Positions 62,103-64,000 of a stretch of 64,000 bases of DNA are shown piece after piece. The notes beneath the pieces are model-generated. The model was not told the DNA's origin. It searched no databases and was given only the letters and a program-made list of their open reading frames with translations. Position 1 is the first letter of the stretch; every line of letters starts with the position of its first letter. The stretch is from the NCBI RefSeq assembly GCF_051209875.1, contig NZ_JBNTQY010000001.1, positions 2,356,001 to 2,420,000 on the forward strand, written 5' to 3'. Source of the DNA: Emticicia sp051209875 (GTDB lineage Bacteria; Bacteroidota; Bacteroidia; Cytophagales; Spirosomataceae). The translations under genes and the position numbers were made by a program.

Positions 62103-64000
62103 ATGAAAGTCAACAATCTACAAAGACTAATTTTAGTTTTTTTTCTGACAGGATTTAGCAGTTTTTTGTACGCCCAAACAAGGGTAATTTCGGGAAATAT
62201 TAAAGACAAAGATTCTGGCGAAACCTTGCCAGGTGTTTCAGTTCTAGTAAAAGGAACTACCAATGGTGTAGTTTCAGATTTATCAGGTAATTTTAAAATT
62301 TCTGCACCCGATGAGTCAGTGCTTGTTTTTTCATATATAGGATATTCAGTTATTGAAAAAAAATTAAGCAATCAATCTATTTATTCTATAGAATTAGTGT
62401 CAGAAAGTAGATTGCTAAGTGAAGTAAGAGTTGTTGGTTATGGCACACAAACCAAAGCTGAATTTACAGGTTCGGCAGTGAGAGTAGGTGGAGATATTAT
62501 TAAAGAACAACCAGTCCAAAGTTTCGACCAAGCTTTGTCTGGACGAGCTGCTGGAGTTAGCATTGCTCAACCCAATGGCGTATTAAACAACCCTCCAGTG
62601 ATTCGTATTCGTGGTGTAAATTCCATTTCACTAAGTTCGTATCCACTCGTAGTTGTTGATGGTATTCCAATCAATACAGGTAATATTTCAACCAGTACCG
62701 CTGTACCCAATAACCCTTTGGGTGATATTAACCCTGCCGATATTGAATCAATTGATGTGTTGAAAGATGCCGCATCCACAGCTATTTATGGCTCAAGAGC
62801 AGCGGGCGGTGTTTTATTGGTTACTACTAAACGTGGAAAAACGGGTAAGCCAAAAATTACTTATGAAACCTATGCTGGTGTTTCAAATATCACACGCTTA
62901 CCTGAATTACTTAATGCCGAACAATTTATTGCCATTAAAAATGAAGCTGTTTTGAATGCAAAAATCTTAGGAGGAAATGCCAATAATGATAAAGTTGCTT
63001 CGGCGATTTTTTTTCCAAATTATGATGCGAATAATAATCCAGTAGATACTCGTTGGTATGATTATATTTATCAACAAGGTGTTTCACAAAATCATAATTT
63101 AAGTATTTCGGGTGGAACAGCTTCGACAAACTATTATTTTTCAGCCAATTATACAAAGCAGACTGGCTTTTTGGTTGGCAATGAATTTAAAAGAAAATCG
63201 GTTCGCTTCAATATTGACCAAGAATTGACTTCATGGCTGAAGTTTAAAGGTGGAGTATCTTATAATACAAGTAATAATGAATCTCCTTATGCGGGTTCGT
63301 TGCCAAACTCAAACTTTTTCTTAGTAGGTGTGGCACGTTTGGCAATTTCCCTGCCTCCAAATGTTACAGCTTTCAATCCTGATGGCTCATATAATGTAAA
63401 TCCTGCAAGTCCGAATACGATTGGTGTTGGAAATAATCAATTTGTAAGTAACTGGGGTAATCCTGTGGCATTATTGCGAGAAAACAGATATACATCAGAC
63501 AATGATAGAATCATCGGAAACTTTTCATTGGTTGCTGAATTGCTAAAAAATCTAAATTTTACCACAACTTATTCAGTCGATAGATTAAAAACTGATAATG
63601 TGAGTTTTGATAGTGCGATTCAAGGAAATGGCTTTTCGAGCAGAGGTAATGCAACCAATACTTCAGGTTTAAGAGATAATTGGAACTGGACAAATACATT
63701 AGCCTATAACAGAGTATTGGGCAAAAATCATTCTGTGGCGGCTTTAATTGGTTATGATTTTCAAAAATTTTATACAAATTCTTGGGGTGCTTCACGTACA
63801 CAAACTTCAGACCCATTCTTTGCCAATTATCAAGGAAACTGGGGAGCAATTTCTGCTGCCAACAATGATATTGCTGAAAGAGCATTTTTGTCTTCATTTG
63901 CTCGTTTGAACTATGATTTTGGCAAAAAATACTTCTTAACAATCAATTTAAGACGTGATGGGAACTCGGCTTTAGGGTCAGGCAAAAAGTTTGGTAATTT
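62103..64000 (+). CDS. SusC/RagA-family TonB-linked transporter, 3' end cut by window
   Basis: About 632 N-terminal residues of a second SusC are visible from the ATG at 62103 (MKVNNLQRLILVFFLTGFSS); the frame is open to the window end. Signal peptide to about residue 24, carboxypeptidase-regulatory-like domain (SGNIKDKDSGETLPGVSVLVKGTTNG), signature VRVVGYGTQTKAEFTGSAVRV, plug (AAGVSIAQPNGVLNNPPVIRIRGVNSIS ... IESIDVLKDAASTAIYGSRAAGGVLLVTTKRG), and barrel strands. It probably has its own SusD to the right. It is distinct from the SusC at 54480 and may take a different ligand. The 91-bp gap before it shows no clear promoter. Confidence 0.93.
   Translation, partial: MKVNNLQRLILVFFLTGFSSFLYAQTRVISGNIKDKDSGETLPGVSVLVKGTTNGVVSDLSGNFKISAPDESVLVFSYIGYSVIEKKLSNQSIYSIELVSESRLLSEVRVVGYGTQTKAEFTGSAVRVGGDIIKEQPVQSFDQALSGRAAGVSIAQPNGVLNNPPVIRIRGVNSISLSSYPLVVVDGIPINTGNISTSTAVPNNPLGDINPADIESIDVLKDAASTAIYGSRAAGGVLLVTTKRGKTGKPKITYETYAGVSNITRLPELLNAEQFIAIKNEAVLNAKILGGNANNDKVASAIFFPNYDANNNPVDTRWYDYIYQQGVSQNHNLSISGGTASTNYYFSANYTKQTGFLVGNEFKRKSVRFNIDQELTSWLKFKGGVSYNTSNNESPYAGSLPNSNFFLVGVARLAISLPPNVTAFNPDGSYNVNPASPNTIGVGNNQFVSNWGNPVALLRENRYTSDNDRIIGNFSLVAELLKNLNFTTTYSVDRLKTDNVSFDSAIQGNGFSSRGNATNTSGLRDNWNWTNTLAYNRVLGKNHSVAALIGYDFQKFYTNSWGASRTQTSDPFFANYQGNWGAISAANNDIAERAFLSSFARLNYDFGKKYFLTINLRRDGNSALGSGKKFGN

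Overview
The window is AT-rich DNA from a member of the Bacteroidota, most likely a pigmented, aerobic Cytophagales bacterium (Emticicia/Flectobacillus-like; genus not certain). The signs are SusC/SusD pairs with the VVGYGTQ signature, several TonB-dependent receptors with N-terminal carboxypeptidase-regulatory-like domains, promoters of the Bacteroidota type (TTTG-N19/20-TAnnTTTG), a bacillithiol-linked YtxJ protein, a lycopene cyclase, and intergenic palindromic terminators. I saw no insertion sequence, prophage or CRISPR array. The first and last genes are cut by the window edges.

Layout. 1-4.9 kb: a leftward RND efflux operon (marR, tolC-like, membrane-fusion protein, RND pump) with two copies of a dyad that looks like the MarR operator. 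5-10 kb: two divergent, paralogous outer-membrane beta-barrel receptors. 10.2-16.3 kb: a leftward three-gene cluster of a C39-like cysteine-peptidase lipoprotein, a stand-alone LytTR DNA-binding protein and a 1673-residue secreted family-18 glycosidase; a membrane protein with a lectin-like domain diverges from it. 18-34 kb: mainly housekeeping genes (tRNA-Asn, rsmG, glycosyltransferase, tgt, a DNA glycosylase, nuoD, lycopene cyclase, lipA, OsmC, ytxJ, lysoplasmalogenase-like, an AONS-family PLP enzyme, a large XRE/ImmA-like regulator, exbB/exbD, cvfB-like). 34-37.5 kb: an aminotransferase, then an ECF sigma factor operon. 37.8-44.8 kb: a carbohydrate locus with GH43, a GPH-type sugar transporter, an SGNH-esterase/polysaccharide-deacetylase fusion and an FG-GAP protein.

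45-64 kb is the most interesting part. It reads as a sulfur-linked uptake locus: a TonB receptor, an alpha/beta hydrolase, an Rrf2 regulator with four cysteines, a di-iron hydroxylase, then a SAM-I riboswitch directly upstream of a 41-codon leader peptide ending Cys-Cys-Cys-stop, a truncated YceI gene, a cysteine desulfurase, an O-acetylhomoserine sulfhydrylase (MetY), a SusC/SusD pair, two paralogous DoxX-like membrane proteins, and a second SusC. The TonB receptor and metY promoters share a 13-bp element at the same position next to the -7 box. My reading (inference) is that this locus imports an organosulfur compound and channels its sulfur to homocysteine/cysteine, sensing both SAM (riboswitch) and cysteine (leader peptide).

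Several start codons were moved from the longest open frame because the upstream start was TTG, overlapped another gene or an operator, or lay ahead of a clear signal peptide or family N-terminus; each case is stated. All family calls come from reading motifs, not from database searches.
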